Origin: Nostoc parmelioides FACHB-3921
Lineage (GTDB): Bacteria > Cyanobacteriota > Cyanobacteriia > Cyanobacteriales > Nostocaceae
Length of the DNA stretch: 64,000 bases
Direction of reading: 5' to 3'
NCBI RefSeq assembly: GCF_014696625.1
Contig: NZ_JACJQL010000012.1
Location: 62,001 to 126,000, forward strand
Shown in pieces: positions 16,899-26,414 of the stretch; the first letter of the stretch is position 1, and every line of letters begins with the position of its first letter. The notes beneath the pieces were generated by a model. It was not told where the DNA came from. It saw only the letters and a list, made by a program, of their open reading frames with translations, and made no database searches. The position numbers were made by a program, and so were the translations under genes.

Positions 16899-18566
16899 TT
16901 AAAACTTGATTTCTTCATTCAGGCTTTGAAGTTGTGTACCAGGATAATAAAATTGAAGAATTTTGCTGCTAGACCAACCTAGTTTGGCTAAAGTTTGAGC
17001 GCCGGTTTGACTTAAGCCAACTCCGTGTCCTAAGCCACCACCAATAAAAGCGTATCCCCACAACTCTTCTTTACCTTTGTTGAGGGGTACTATGTAAAAA
17101 AGCGTGCTTCTTGGCGCAGCAAAGGCACTACGCACTTCATCTTTGTGCAGGGTAAAAATGCCGATATCTGTCTTTACTGCTAGTTCCAGTATCCTTCCAC
17201 TTTCACTGCGATTGGTAATAGCCATCGCCTGCATGGTTTTGAATTTAGCATAAGGGCTATTTTTTGCCCGGAGAAACTTTTGCAAGTCTTTGACTATTTC
17301 ATTGACAGGTGTTTCTTTATACCAACGAAATACATCCCAGCTACTTTCGTTGAATCCTTGTTGCAAGGTAATAAATCTCTGAAAGTTCCTTTCATCTTTT
17401 AAATTTTGCTTAGAAAAGTCCCAAATACTCTTAGGTGCATCTACTACAGGCCGTAAGTAAGGCCGATCCTTTCCATTCCAAACATCACTAAAAGAGGCAG
17501 TAATTCCACCAGTGGTAGAAGAATAAAGAGCATCTATTAGCTCATTGTTATAGGTAAGCACCATACCTCTGGTTGCGGCGATCGCTTTGTCTATCCTGGC
17601 ATCTGTGCCACCCAGCCCATAATAAACTTGGCAGTGAGTATTGGCACATAGTTGGTAATTATCAATGGCAAATCTACGTAAATTTCTCAAAGCATAAGTC
17701 CGAGCCAAAATTGCTTGTGCTTCAACAGCAGCAGTTGGTGCATTAGTGCCAATTTCATGCGGTACAACACCACGCAAATAAGTTTCCAATGATACTCGGT
17801 TCACAAGGGTGTAAGTACCATAAGCATTTGGCTGAAAATTAATTCGCCCAGAATAAAGTCGAGAAGTGTTTAATTTTTCGCCTTTTTTCAACCGAATTAA
17901 GTTTTTAACTGTGCTAACTTCTACATGGTTTGGGATGTAGCGTGTACCGTTCACAGTCCAACTTATTTTTGGTACTTTTGGCAAAACTTTTGTGTCAATA
18001 TAAGCCAAATCCTTACTCGTGGCTTTTACGTTCTGGAATAACAAGCGACGTAGTAAGGGGGTATTATACACATCCCGTTTTGCCCAAACTTGCCAACGAT
18101 CCGGCTGGGCTATTTCTACCTCTATTCCTTGCTTACGCCAATTCTCAGCGCTATATTCCGCCGTTTCGTAGGTGCGATATGTACCTAAAACCACAACCTC
18201 TTCAATTGCTGGTTTGGGTAAAGCTTGCATCACTGTTTCTAGCTTGACAGGTTTATCTGTTAGGATAACTTGCTCTTTGTTCCCTTCGGCAAACTTGAGT
18301 TTTAAGCGATCGCCTGTTGTTGGTTCTAATTGCAGCTTGGCTGTGGACTCTTCGCCAAATCGCTGCACAATCCCAATTTTCAGTTCTAAATCCTTAATTT
18401 TATCTTCAGTAGCCGATGCGCCTGTCAATCCCAATAAACAAAATGTCATCATTACTGTGTAAGAAAAACGCCAGAACGGATGTCTCACCGCTATCTGATT
18501 CTTCCCCTCTGTGCTTTGGCGCTCGGCTTGTGGCAATTGCTTTATAAAGTGGTGGTTTTGTCGCAT
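16899..18566 (-). CDS. SpoIID/LytB-domain protein, exported
   Basis: This 555-residue protein begins with a charged N-terminus and a hydrophobic segment at about 33-52 ending in ASA, a likely signal peptide or anchor. The middle contains a sporulation-related-repeat-like part (VVVLGTYRTYETAEYSAENW). The SpoIID domain follows from about residue 235: LETYLRGVVPHEI, EAQAILARTYAL, YYGLGGTDARIDKAI, STTGGITASFSDVW and finally GHGVGLSQTGAQTLA. SpoIID proteins cut denuded peptidoglycan glycan strands, and cyanobacteria use relatives for wall turnover. The start is the ATG at 18566, divergent from the sulfiredoxin gene 114 bases away. The substrate in this organism is inferred. Confidence 0.85.
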   Translation of the reverse strand: MRQNHHFIKQLPQAERQSTEGKNQIAVRHPFWRFSYTVMMTFCLLGLTGASATEDKIKDLELKIGIVQRFGEESTAKLQLEPTTGDRLKLKFAEGNKEQVILTDKPVKLETVMQALPKPAIEEVVVLGTYRTYETAEYSAENWRKQGIEVEIAQPDRWQVWAKRDVYNTPLLRRLLFQNVKATSKDLAYIDTKVLPKVPKISWTVNGTRYIPNHVEVSTVKNLIRLKKGEKLNTSRLYSGRINFQPNAYGTYTLVNRVSLETYLRGVVPHEIGTNAPTAAVEAQAILARTYALRNLRRFAIDNYQLCANTHCQVYYGLGGTDARIDKAIAATRGMVLTYNNELIDALYSSTTGGITASFSDVWNGKDRPYLRPVVDAPKSIWDFSKQNLKDERNFQRFITLQQGFNESSWDVFRWYKETPVNEIVKDLQKFLRAKNSPYAKFKTMQAMAITNRSESGRILELAVKTDIGIFTLHKDEVRSAFAAPRSTLFYIVPLNKGKEELWGYAFIGGGLGHGVGLSQTGAQTLAKLGWSSSKILQFYYPGTQLQSLNEEIKF

Positions 18567-18680
18567 GAACGCTCCAATAATACCCTTACCGGTTTTGCTC
18601 TAGAAAAAGTTGCAAAACGAAGTCATAACGACTATGATTTATATAGAGATACGAAAAGGAACTAGTTGGGTTTACTCCTC

Positions 18681-18944
18681 ATGGTTAGGGTACAGGAAAT
18701 TCAATTAAATCAAATTCGACGGCCATTGCCCCGTGGCAACGATCCCCAGAAAGTACAAGCCCTAATGGAATCGATAGCCGCAATTGGACAACAAGAACCC
18801 ATCGACGTTTTAGAGGTAGATGGACAATATTATGGCTTTTCTGGTTGCCATCGGTATGAAGCCTGCCAACGTTTAGGTAAAGAAACCATTTTAGCTAGAG
18901 TTCGCAAAGCTCCGCGTAGTGTTTTGAAGATGCACTTAGCGTAG
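18681..18944 (+). CDS. srxA: sulfiredoxin
   Basis: This 87-residue enzyme repairs over-oxidised 2-Cys peroxiredoxins by ATP-dependent reduction of cysteine sulfinic acid. The catalytic motif FSGCHRYEACQRLG is present (C56), as are IRRPLPRGNDPQKV and the ATP-contacting arginine and histidine. The frame extends to a TTG at 18666; the ATG at 18681 gives the normal N-terminus. The gene lies just before dps (oxidative-stress neighbours on one strand), separated by a G-rich/C-rich repeat element, so joint expression is possible but not shown. Confidence 0.92.
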   Translation: MVRVQEIQLNQIRRPLPRGNDPQKVQALMESIAAIGQQEPIDVLEVDGQYYGFSGCHRYEACQRLGKETILARVRKAPRSVLKMHLA

Positions 18945-18945
18945 A

Positions 18946-19025
18946 GAATAGGAACAGGCAGGAGAGCAGGGTGTAAGAAAGAGAAACTTAGAAAAATTTC
19001 CCTTTTTCCCAGTCCCCAATCCCCA
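18946..19025. repeat. G-rich/C-rich repeat element, copy 1 (upstream of dps)
   Basis: A G-rich part (about 18948-18971, units like AGGAACAGGCAGG) is followed by a C-rich part (19000-19025) with CCCAGTCCCCAATCCCC. The two halves can pair. A larger relative lies on the other side of dps at 19553-19657. Confidence 0.6.
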
Positions 19026-19057
19026 ATTAATAATAATTACTCAATTTGGAGACACAC

Positions 19058-19549
19058 ATGGCATCTCAAGAAACAATTAACAATGTAAATATCGGCATTG
19101 ATGAAGCCAACCGGGCTAAAATCGCCGAAGGGCTGTCTCGTCTGCTGGCTGACACCTATACACTTTATTTGAAAACACATAATTTTCATTGGAACGTTAC
19201 AGGGCCGATGTTCCAAACACTGCACCTGATGTTCGAGACACAGTATACAGAATTAGCCCTAGCGGTAGATTTAGTGGCAGAAAGAATCAGGGCGCTTGGT
19301 TATCCAGCACCAGGAACTTACAGCGAATATGCCAAACTAAGTTCGATTCCCGAAACTCCAGGGGTTCCCAAAGCGAAGGAAATGATTCGTTTACTGGTGG
19401 AAGGACAAGAAGCCGTAGTTAGAACAGCACGTTCTATTTTCCCTGTAGTAGATGAAGTCAACGACGAACCCACAGCCGATTTACTCACACAACGGATGCA
19501 GGTACATGAAAAAACTGCTTGGATGTTGAGAAGTTTACTGGAAGAATAA
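19058..19549 (+). CDS. dps: Dps-family ferritin-like DNA/iron protein
   Basis: This 163-residue four-helix protein stores iron and consumes hydrogen peroxide at inter-subunit ferroxidase sites. The [16 protein letters not shown] segment (about 41-56) and the following E/D-rich helix carry the iron ligands typical of Dps; [13 protein letters not shown] closes the protein. The frame starts earlier at TTG 19046, but the ATG at 19058 has GGAG 7 bases upstream. It follows the sulfiredoxin gene, which fits a peroxide-defence role. Anabaena-type genomes carry several Dps paralogues, so I do not assign a number. Confidence 0.93.
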   Translation: MASQETINNVNIGIDEANRAKIAEGLSRLLADTYTLYLKTHNFHWNVTGPMFQTLHLMFETQYTELALAVDLVAERIRALGYPAPGTYSEYAKLSSIPETPGVPKAKEMIRLLVEGQEAVVRTARSIFPVVDEVNDEPTADLLTQRMQVHEKTAWMLRSLLEE

Positions 19550-19552
19550 GAG

Positions 19553-19657
19553 GCAGGGGGGCAGGGAGCATGGGAAGCAGGGGGGCAGGGGGCGGCAGGG
19601 GGAGAAATTCCCAGTCCCTAGTCCCCAGTCCCCAGTCCCCAGTCCCCAATCCCTAAT
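19553..19657. repeat. G-rich block and CCCCAGT heptamer tandem, copy 2 (downstream of dps)
   Basis: Runs of G (GGGGGGCAGGG) at about 19555-19603 are followed by AGAAATT and four to five copies of CCCCAGT at 19609-19655. G and C arms can fold on each other and may end the dps transcript. The next gene starts 5 bases after it. Confidence 0.8.
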
Positions 19658-19662
19658 AGCCA

Positions 19663-20307
19663 ATGTCTGATTTTACGCAAAAGTTGCACAATTTAATGCA
19701 ACAGGCAAGTATATCTAGTTTCAAAGCCTTGAGTCGTCAGGCTGGCGTTTCCGAGTATCAAGTGCTGCGCTTACGCCAAGGCAAGCTAGAACAGATGCGC
19801 TTGGATATATTACTGAAGCTATCAAAAGCGTTGCAAATACCTTTGAGTGAATTATTATCGGCTTTTCTAGAATCAGATATTGAACACTCCCCAGTCCCCA
19901 ATCCCCAAGAAATTGCAGATTTAAAAAAAGAGTACGAGCGATCGCAGCTACAACTAGAACAGCAGCGAGAAATATTACAGCAACAGTTCCAGCAGTCGAG
20001 TTTACAACTACTGGAACCTTTGTTATTACAATGGCCGACAGCCGCCCAGAAAGCGCGAGAGAATCCCGAATTAGCGGCTGTGAAAATCGTGCCTTTAGTA
20101 GAAAAACCTTTAGAAAAATTATTGCAGGTGTGGGGGATAGAGGCGATCGCACCTGTAGGATCACAAATACCTTATGATCCTCAATTGCACCAATTAAAAG
20201 CGGGAACAGCACAACCGGGGGAAACAGTCAAAGTAACGCACATTGGCTATGTTCAAGGCGAAAGACTGCTGTATCGAGCCACAGTTAGTTTAGTTGAAAG
20301 ATCATAG
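19663..20307 (+). CDS. HTH (Cro/CI-type) protein with GrpE-like C-terminal domain
   Basis: This is a 214-residue protein. Residues 1-68 form a helix-turn-helix of the XRE class (LSRQAGVSEYQVLRLRQGKL). Residues about 74-84 are a proline-rich linker encoded by CCCCAGT-type heptamers. Residues about 85-125 are a Q/E-rich coiled coil. Residues about 130-214 resemble the end of the nucleotide exchange factor GrpE: a helical part, then PVGSQIPYDPQLHQLK and VKVTHIGYVQGERLLYRATV, which match the GrpE beta-wing. It is not the main GrpE, having HTH in place of the long GrpE helix. It may couple DnaK state to gene control, which is inference. Confidence 0.75.
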   Translation: MSDFTQKLHNLMQQASISSFKALSRQAGVSEYQVLRLRQGKLEQMRLDILLKLSKALQIPLSELLSAFLESDIEHSPVPNPQEIADLKKEYERSQLQLEQQREILQQQFQQSSLQLLEPLLLQWPTAAQKARENPELAAVKIVPLVEKPLEKLLQVWGIEAIAPVGSQIPYDPQLHQLKAGTAQPGETVKVTHIGYVQGERLLYRATVSLVERS

Positions 20308-20363
20308 CGCTCTCGCCCTCAACCTACAATAGAAATACCTCTCCCGCTTGTCATACCATCATC

Positions 20364-20939
20364 ATGAACAGCAAACCAATAACGGTGCAGTCTTTGTACA
20401 CTGTCACTGATGAAGAACTAATGTTGATGAGTTCACAAAACCCAGAACTGAGGTTTGAACGTAATGCTGATGGAATTTTAGAAACTATGCCACCAACAGG
20501 GGGAATTTCTGGTAATCGAGAGATAAAAGCAGGGGCTTATCTTTTTAATTGGGTGGAAAGTCAGGATTTAGGTGAAGTTTTTGGGCCAAGTACTGGTTTT
20601 GGATTAGCTAATTCTGCTGTGCGATCGCCTGATGCTGCTTTTGTTGAGAAAGGACGCTTACCAGAAAGTTGGGATCAGCAAGAAGACAAGTTTATCAACT
20701 TAGCACCAGATTTTGTAATTGAAATTCGCTCCAAAAATGACAGCTTGACAAAACTCAAAGCCAAGATGGAAGAATATATTGCTAATGGCGTTAAGTTGGG
20801 GTGGTTAATTGATAGTAAAAATCAGCAAGCTTTAGTTTATCGCCAAGATGGTTCAATTACCCAATATCCAGCCACAGCAATCTTGAGTGGTGAAGATGTT
20901 GTACCTGGGTTTACATTGGCTTTAGCAAAATTATTGTAA
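20364..20939 (+). CDS. Uma2-family (DUF820) putative endonuclease, first copy
   Basis: This 191-residue protein belongs to the PD-(D/E)XK-fold Uma2/DUF820 family, greatly expanded in filamentous cyanobacteria. It shows TGFGLANSAVRSPDAAFVEK (catalytic D), LAPDFVIEIRSKND (the E-x-R/K site) and YIANGVKLGWLIDSKNQQALVYR. Catalytic residues look intact. The ATG at 20364 is the start. It is followed 14 bases later by a second, diverged family member, so the two probably form a transcription unit. The biological substrate of the family is not established. Confidence 0.87.
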   Translation: MNSKPITVQSLYTVTDEELMLMSSQNPELRFERNADGILETMPPTGGISGNREIKAGAYLFNWVESQDLGEVFGPSTGFGLANSAVRSPDAAFVEKGRLPESWDQQEDKFINLAPDFVIEIRSKNDSLTKLKAKMEEYIANGVKLGWLIDSKNQQALVYRQDGSITQYPATAILSGEDVVPGFTLALAKLL

Positions 20940-20953
20940 GGAAATTACTGCTG

Positions 20954-21523
20954 ATGACGCTATCAACTCAAGTATCTTTTCACTCGTCTTTGGATGAGTT
21001 TCTCCAACTAACAGAAACCAAACCAGCTAGTGAATATATTGATGGACGCATCTATCAAAAACCAATGCCCCAAGGAAAACATAGTATTCTTCAAACTGAG
21101 CTATCATCTACAATTAATCAACTTGGTAAACCACAAAAAATAGCTTTAGCCTTAACCGAGTTACGCTGCACATTTGAGGGACGTTCCTTAGTTCCCGATG
21201 TTGCTGTGTTTGAGTGGTCACGTATCCCAACTGATGAAGATGGAGAGATTGCCAATAGGGTTGAAAGTTACCCAGATTGGATTATTGAGATTTTATCACC
21301 TGATCAATCGCCTAACCGAGTCATTAATAAGATTATTTTTTGTATCAACCAAGGAACTAAATTAGGTTGGTTTATTGACCTTAATGATAAATCTGTAATG
21401 GTATTTCAACCAAATAGACTACCAGAAGTAAAGTATGATAATGATATTTTATCTGTCCTTGATGTATTAGGAAATTGGCAGGTAAAAGCAGCAGATATTT
21501 TTAGTTGGTTGAAAGTTAAATAA
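20954..21523 (+). CDS. Uma2-family (DUF820) putative endonuclease, second copy
   Basis: This 189-residue protein has the same fold as its upstream neighbour but low similarity to it. It starts with SLDEFLQLTETKPASEYIDG, then LRCTFEGRSLVPDVAVFEW (catalytic D), YPDWIIEILSPDQS (E-x-L replaces the more usual E-x-K/R) and CINQGTKLGWFIDLNDKSVM. The subfamily differs from the first copy (YIDGRIYQKPMPQGKHS marks the second class), so this is a mixed pair rather than a recent tandem duplication. The start is the ATG at 20954. Beyond its end lies a kinase remnant on the other strand. Confidence 0.85.
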   Translation: MTLSTQVSFHSSLDEFLQLTETKPASEYIDGRIYQKPMPQGKHSILQTELSSTINQLGKPQKIALALTELRCTFEGRSLVPDVAVFEWSRIPTDEDGEIANRVESYPDWIIEILSPDQSPNRVINKIIFCINQGTKLGWFIDLNDKSVMVFQPNRLPEVKYDNDILSVLDVLGNWQVKAADIFSWLKVK

Positions 21524-21531
21524 TTAAATCG

Positions 21532-21854
21532 AGAACTAATATTTTTGGGTTCTTCCAATGATGTACCGATAGCTCTGAGTGGAGTAGTTGTAGGAACTTT
21601 ACCTGTTACTAAAGAATATAATGTTGCTGCCAAGGCATAAACATCTATGTAAGCACCCCGTTTTGCTCGTACCTCGTATTGCTCTATTGGTGCAAAGCCA
21701 GAGGCGTTGCACTTGAATCATTCAGCGTTTTGATAACAACCGAGCGCCCATAATTATCTCTAGCGCGATAAGTGATACCAAATCCACCTTCGCCTAATTC
21801 TTGTTCAATAGTATACTTACCACCTTGCAATTGCTGCCCTGAAACCCAAGCCAT
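21532..21854 (-). pseudogene. serine/threonine kinase remnant with internal deletion
   Basis: On the minus strand an ATG at 21854 starts a Hanks-type kinase N-lobe: GKYTIEQELGEGGFGITYRA (glycine loop) and VVIKTLND (the lysine strand). After about 50 codons the frame stops. The adjoining frame resumes at the C-lobe with GFAPIEQYEVRAKRGAYIDV and YALAATLYSLVTGKVPTT, ending near the Uma2 stop. The catalytic loop (HRD), the DFG segment and everything between, roughly 120 residues, are missing. The gene has lost its core and its frame, so it cannot be active. The remaining 21855-22142 shows nothing clear. Confidence 0.8.
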
Positions 21855-22142
21855 TGTTTACAAGCCAATAAAATCGATGTCAATTTTGGCACTGTTCTTA
21901 CATAAATGTCCTGAGAAGGATTGACTATATATCTTGTGTAAACTCAAAATCCACTGAGTTCAATAAACTGCCTTATTTCTCCATTGCCGTCACATTTACA
22001 AAGACCCCTAGAATTGTGACAATTACGCTAGAATTATTAAAGCTTCTTTACAGAATTCGCAGATCATCCCCAATTCTGTTAAAACAGCCTAGACCAAAAT
22101 GTAAATTGTAAAATTTCCCCTAGACTTCACTAAAAACCCTCT

Positions 22143-23933
22143 ATGACGCTCCCAATTCGTAACGTCGCCATTATCGCCCACGTTGACCACGGCAAAACAA
22201 CCCTGGTTGATGCTCTCCTCAAACAATCCGGCATTTTCCGCGAAGGCGAAGACGTTCCGGATTGCGTCATGGACTCCAACGCTTTGGAGCGAGAGCGGGG
22301 GATTACCATTTTGTCGAAAAATACAGCCGTTCGCTACAAAGAAACACTAATCAATATTGTTGATACCCCTGGACACGCCGATTTTGGTGGTGAAGTGGAA
22401 CGGGTACTCGGCATGGTTGACGGATGTCTGCTGATTGTTGATGCCAACGAAGGCCCCATGCCTCAGACACGGTTTGTGTTGAAAAAAGCTTTAGAAAAAG
22501 GCTTGCGCCCCATCGTTGTCATCAATAAGATTGACCGCGCTAAAGCTGACCCCCACGTAGCTGTAGATAAGGTGTTGGATCTGTTCTTAGAATTAGGTGC
22601 AGACGAAGACCAATGTGATTTTACCTATCTGTTTGCTTCCGGTATGGGCGGTTATGCCAAGGAAAGCATGGAAGCAGAAGCTGTAGATATGCAGCCCCTG
22701 TTTAATGCGATTCTGCAACACGTTCCACCACCAGTAGGCGACATCAACAAGCCCCTACAATTGCAAGTCACAACCCTAGATTATTCTGAATATTTGGGAC
22801 GGATTGTCATTGGCAGAATCCACAACGGTACTATCCGCGCTGGTCAGCAAGCGGCTCTGGTTACAGAAAGTGGCTCTATTGTCAAGGGAAAAATCACCAA
22901 GTTGATGGGATTTGAAGGGCTGAAGCGGGTAGAGATGGAAGAAGCAACCGCAGGTTATATTGTTGCGGTGGCTGGTTTTGCTGATGCTTACATCGGTGAA
23001 ACAATTACTGATCCAACCGAACCCCAAGCTTTACCACTAATTAAAGTGGATGAGCCTACCTTACAGATGACCTTCTGGGTAAACGATTCACCCTTTGCTG
23101 GTCAAGAAGGTAAATTGGTGACATCCAGACAAGTACGCGATCGCCTATTCCGCGAACTGGAAACAAACGTTGCTTTACGCGTTGAAGAAACCGACTCCCC
23201 CGACAAATTCCTAGTTTCCGGTCGTGGAGAACTGCACCTGGGTATCCTCATCGAAACCATGCGCCGCGAAGGTTTTGAGTTTCAAGTATCCCAGCCACAA
23301 GTAATTTACCGCGAAATCAACGGTCAACCTTGCGAACCTTATGAATTGTTGGTTTTAGACGTTCCTGCTGATGCAGTTGGTAGCTGTATTGAGCGTTTGG
23401 GACAACGCAAAGGCGAAATGCAAGATATGCAGCCCGGAAGTGGCGATCGCACCCAGCTAGAGTTCGTCATTCCCGCCCGTGGTTTGATTGGTTTCCGTGG
23501 TGAATTTATGCGGATGACCCGTGGTGAAGGCATCATGAACCACAGTTTCTTAGACTACCGTCAACTCAGTGGTGATATTGAAGCCCGTAACAAAGGCGTT
23601 CTCATCTCCTTTGAAGAAGGCGTTTCTACCTTCTACGCTATGAAGAACGCAGAAGATAGAGGCTCATTCTTCATTACTCCTGGTACTAAAGTTTACAGAG
23701 GCATGATTGTCGGTGAACACAATCGCCCTCAAGATTTAGAATTGAATGTCTGCAAAACCAAGCAGTTAACCAACCACCGCGCCGCCGGTGGTGATGAATT
23801 GGTTCAGTTGCAAGCACCAATCGACATGAGTTTAGAACGGGCGTTAGAGTACATCGGCCCCGATGAGTTGGTGGAAGTTACACCCCAATCAATTCGCCTA
23901 CGGAAGATGTCGAAGAAATTGGCGAAACGGTAA
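22143..23933 (+). CDS. typA: translational GTPase TypA/BipA
   Basis: This 596-residue ribosome-associated GTPase acts in ribosome assembly and stress adaptation. G-domain motifs are complete: [10 protein letters not shown] (P-loop), RERGITI (switch I), [15 protein letters not shown] (switch II) and VINKIDR. Domain II, an EF-G-like domain III/V with [19 protein letters not shown], and the BipA-specific C-terminus ([29 protein letters not shown]) follow. The start is the ATG at 22143. A perfect hairpin terminator follows at 23960, so the gene stands alone. Confidence 0.97.
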   Translation: MTLPIRNVAIIAHVDHGKTTLVDALLKQSGIFREGEDVPDCVMDSNALERERGITILSKNTAVRYKETLINIVDTPGHADFGGEVERVLGMVDGCLLIVDANEGPMPQTRFVLKKALEKGLRPIVVINKIDRAKADPHVAVDKVLDLFLELGADEDQCDFTYLFASGMGGYAKESMEAEAVDMQPLFNAILQHVPPPVGDINKPLQLQVTTLDYSEYLGRIVIGRIHNGTIRAGQQAALVTESGSIVKGKITKLMGFEGLKRVEMEEATAGYIVAVAGFADAYIGETITDPTEPQALPLIKVDEPTLQMTFWVNDSPFAGQEGKLVTSRQVRDRLFRELETNVALRVEETDSPDKFLVSGRGELHLGILIETMRREGFEFQVSQPQVIYREINGQPCEPYELLVLDVPADAVGSCIERLGQRKGEMQDMQPGSGDRTQLEFVIPARGLIGFRGEFMRMTRGEGIMNHSFLDYRQLSGDIEARNKGVLISFEEGVSTFYAMKNAEDRGSFFITPGTKVYRGMIVGEHNRPQDLELNVCKTKQLTNHRAAGGDELVQLQAPIDMSLERALEYIGPDELVEVTPQSIRLRKMSKKLAKR

Positions 23934-23959
23934 GTAAAGCTATCGTTTAATTAATTTAG

Positions 23960-23983
23960 AAAGCCCGCATATGCGGGCTTTTT
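23960..23983 (+). terminator. typA intrinsic terminator
   Basis: AAAGCCCGCAT is followed directly by ATGCGGGCTTT (23960-23981), a perfect inverted repeat, and then a T run. It lies 27 bases after the typA stop. Confidence 0.92.
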
Positions 23984-24106
23984 AGTTTGATATTTGCCTT
24001 GTGTTACTTAGATACCTACAATATCAAAGCTCTTGCACTCTTTCCAGTCCTTTTTAAACTGTTAAGCTAGGATAGAGCAGAAAATTAAAAATTTGCAAAA
24101 CACCCT

Positions 24107-24913
24107 GTGAACGAAAGCAAAGGCATTCCGGTATATCTCGATCAAACCAAGCGTAAATTTGCTGACTTAGCTGCGAAGAAGATCGATGTTACAGATTGGC
24201 ATCCATCAAACACTCCTGCTCAAAACCTTTGGCGATGCTTTGAAGCTTTACAAGATATTAAGAACTTGCTACAGGGGAGCAGTATCCTCAGTAGTGAAGA
24301 CGAATATCGCAGACGTGTCAAAATTCTTATTACTTCTCTTTACTCACTCTGTTTAGCTATACGTGATCTCTTAAACTACTTAAATTCTGGGACTGAAATG
24401 AAAAGCCGATTTAATGAGAAGGAGAAAGCAGAGATAAATAAACTGCTGAGTGAGTTTTCGAGAGTCGTTCCACTTGATAAGACAAGTGCGATTCGAGGTA
24501 TTCGAGATCAATTATCAGCACATATAGATAAGTTGATGCCCTACGAAGCTCAAAGTATTTTTGATAAGGCTCAAAATCATGAAGTTGGTGCTTGCTTGCA
24601 TCAATGTATTATTACTCTAAATCAGGTACTAACACTCGACGTTTTTGGCTGGACTACCGACGATTGCCCTGAAGGTTATTTTCGCTTGATGGCGATAGAG
24701 CCTTGGTTAGTGACCTGGAAGCTTGAAAATGGTGAGCCACCTATATTTGCTGGAGTTCATATTGCAGATTCACCGAAGAAGTTAATCAGAGAGGCCTGTG
24801 AACAAATTATACGAAATTCACAGTGGATGTTTCGCCCTGAAGATTCACGTATTGTGTTACTTCAAGAGAAGGCTACTGAGACTTCAAAACCTTTACAACA
24901 GCATAACCACTAG
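24107..24913 (+). CDS. hypothetical helical protein
   Basis: This 268-residue protein starts at a GTG (24107); no ATG lies nearby in frame, and no clear ribosome site is visible. It looks soluble and mostly helical. The landmarks are NTPAQNLWRCFEALQDIKNL, a basic YRRRVKILITSLYSLCLAIRDLL helix, IRGIRDQLSAHIDKLMP and a C-terminal FGWTTDDCPEGYFRLMAIEPW. I do not recognise the family. It stands before the BrnT/BrnA toxin-antitoxin pair on the same strand, 83 bases upstream, and may be a passenger of that accessory island. No motif allows a function to be named. Confidence 0.6.
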   Translation: MNESKGIPVYLDQTKRKFADLAAKKIDVTDWHPSNTPAQNLWRCFEALQDIKNLLQGSSILSSEDEYRRRVKILITSLYSLCLAIRDLLNYLNSGTEMKSRFNEKEKAEINKLLSEFSRVVPLDKTSAIRGIRDQLSAHIDKLMPYEAQSIFDKAQNHEVGACLHQCIITLNQVLTLDVFGWTTDDCPEGYFRLMAIEPWLVTWKLENGEPPIFAGVHIADSPKKLIREACEQIIRNSQWMFRPEDSRIVLLQEKATETSKPLQQHNH

Positions 24914-24930
24914 TAGTTACTGCAACATAA

Positions 24931-25660
<730 letters not shown>

Positions 25661-25663
25661 AGG

Positions 25664-26035
25664 TTAAAAATTATCAATGTATTTTCTCAGAAACACTAAT
25701 TGATTTGCCATCTTCTCGGCTTCTAAACTTTCTACTAACTTCAACAAGCCTCGCAACTGTTCTCCAATTGCATAGCTCTGCTTCGCAGCGAGTACAATAC
25801 CTGAATGCTCTTGTTGCTGTTCGAGATAAGCTTTATGCAATCGACAAAAATCACCAACATTGAAACTATAAATAACGCGTCTCTGTTCCGTTGCCCAGAT
25901 TAATTGGCTATCATCAGATGATCCTAATCTATCTGCTTCAGCCGTTGTCATTACGTCAATCCCTGCATTGCGTAAACCATTAGTTAAAGATTTTTTGCCA
26001 GCATCTTCATCTAAATAGAAACAAATTTGACTCAT
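25664..26035 (-). CDS. DUF5615 PIN-like toxin
   Basis: This 123-residue protein of the DUF5615 PIN-like class shows the expected acidic residues: ICFYLDEDAGKKSL at the start, then DVMTTAEADRLGSSDDSQLIWATEQRRVIYSFNVGDF. PIN-domain proteins of this type are putative metal-dependent ribonuclease toxins. The frame extends to a GTG at 26056, but the ATG at 26035 gives the family start (MSQICFYLDED) and overlaps the stop of the upstream DUF433 gene as ATGA, showing translational coupling. It lies between two copies of a BrnTA segment. Confidence 0.87.
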   Translation of the reverse strand: MSQICFYLDEDAGKKSLTNGLRNAGIDVMTTAEADRLGSSDDSQLIWATEQRRVIYSFNVGDFCRLHKAYLEQQQEHSGIVLAAKQSYAIGEQLRGLLKLVESLEAEKMANQLVFLRKYIDNF

Positions 26036-26325
26036 GCAAAATTCCCTGACATCCACTTCGTTTCCAGTGCATTACATTCTGCTTTATATGAAGCAATTTC
26101 TCTATCCATTGCTTCCTGATTAGCATAGTAATAAGCAAGTGCCGCGTAAACTTGCGCTAGAGATAAATATGGATATTCTGTCACAATATCTTGAGGAGAT
26201 AAGTCTGCTTGAGAATCCATCACAATATTTTGAACCGTCATCCGCGTACCAGCAATGCAAGGACGACCTCCAGCAACTTGAGGTGTTTTCACAATTAGGG
26301 TTCCAATATCAACTATTGCTACCAT
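26032..26325 (-). CDS. DUF433 antitoxin-like protein
   Basis: This 97-residue DUF433 protein is the usual partner of DUF5615. It shows VKTPQVAGGRPCIAGTRMTV, the diagnostic GGxPxIxGTRxxV motif, then LSPQDIVTEYPYLSLAQVYAALAYYYANQ, a winged-helix-like DNA-binding part. It probably neutralises the PIN-like protein and represses the operon, by analogy with VapBC. The start is the ATG at 26325. The stop overlaps the next start by 4 bases. Confidence 0.88.
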   Translation of the reverse strand: MVAIVDIGTLIVKTPQVAGGRPCIAGTRMTVQNIVMDSQADLSPQDIVTEYPYLSLAQVYAALAYYYANQEAMDREIASYKAECNALETKWMSGNFA

Positions 26326-26414
26326 ATTTTTTCAACTCTAACTGAATTAATGAATCTTCCACATCTATTCCATTATTTAATAATAGATTAGCAGTTCTGG
26401 CTCTAACAAAGTTT

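Noticed and set aside
19721..20212. 163-codon open frame antisense to the HTH-GrpE-like gene
   Set aside because: The plus-strand gene has recognisable domains and the antisense product shows no family pattern.
20364..21523. Recent tandem duplication of Uma2 genes
   Set aside because: The two proteins share the fold but belong to different subfamilies with low similarity.
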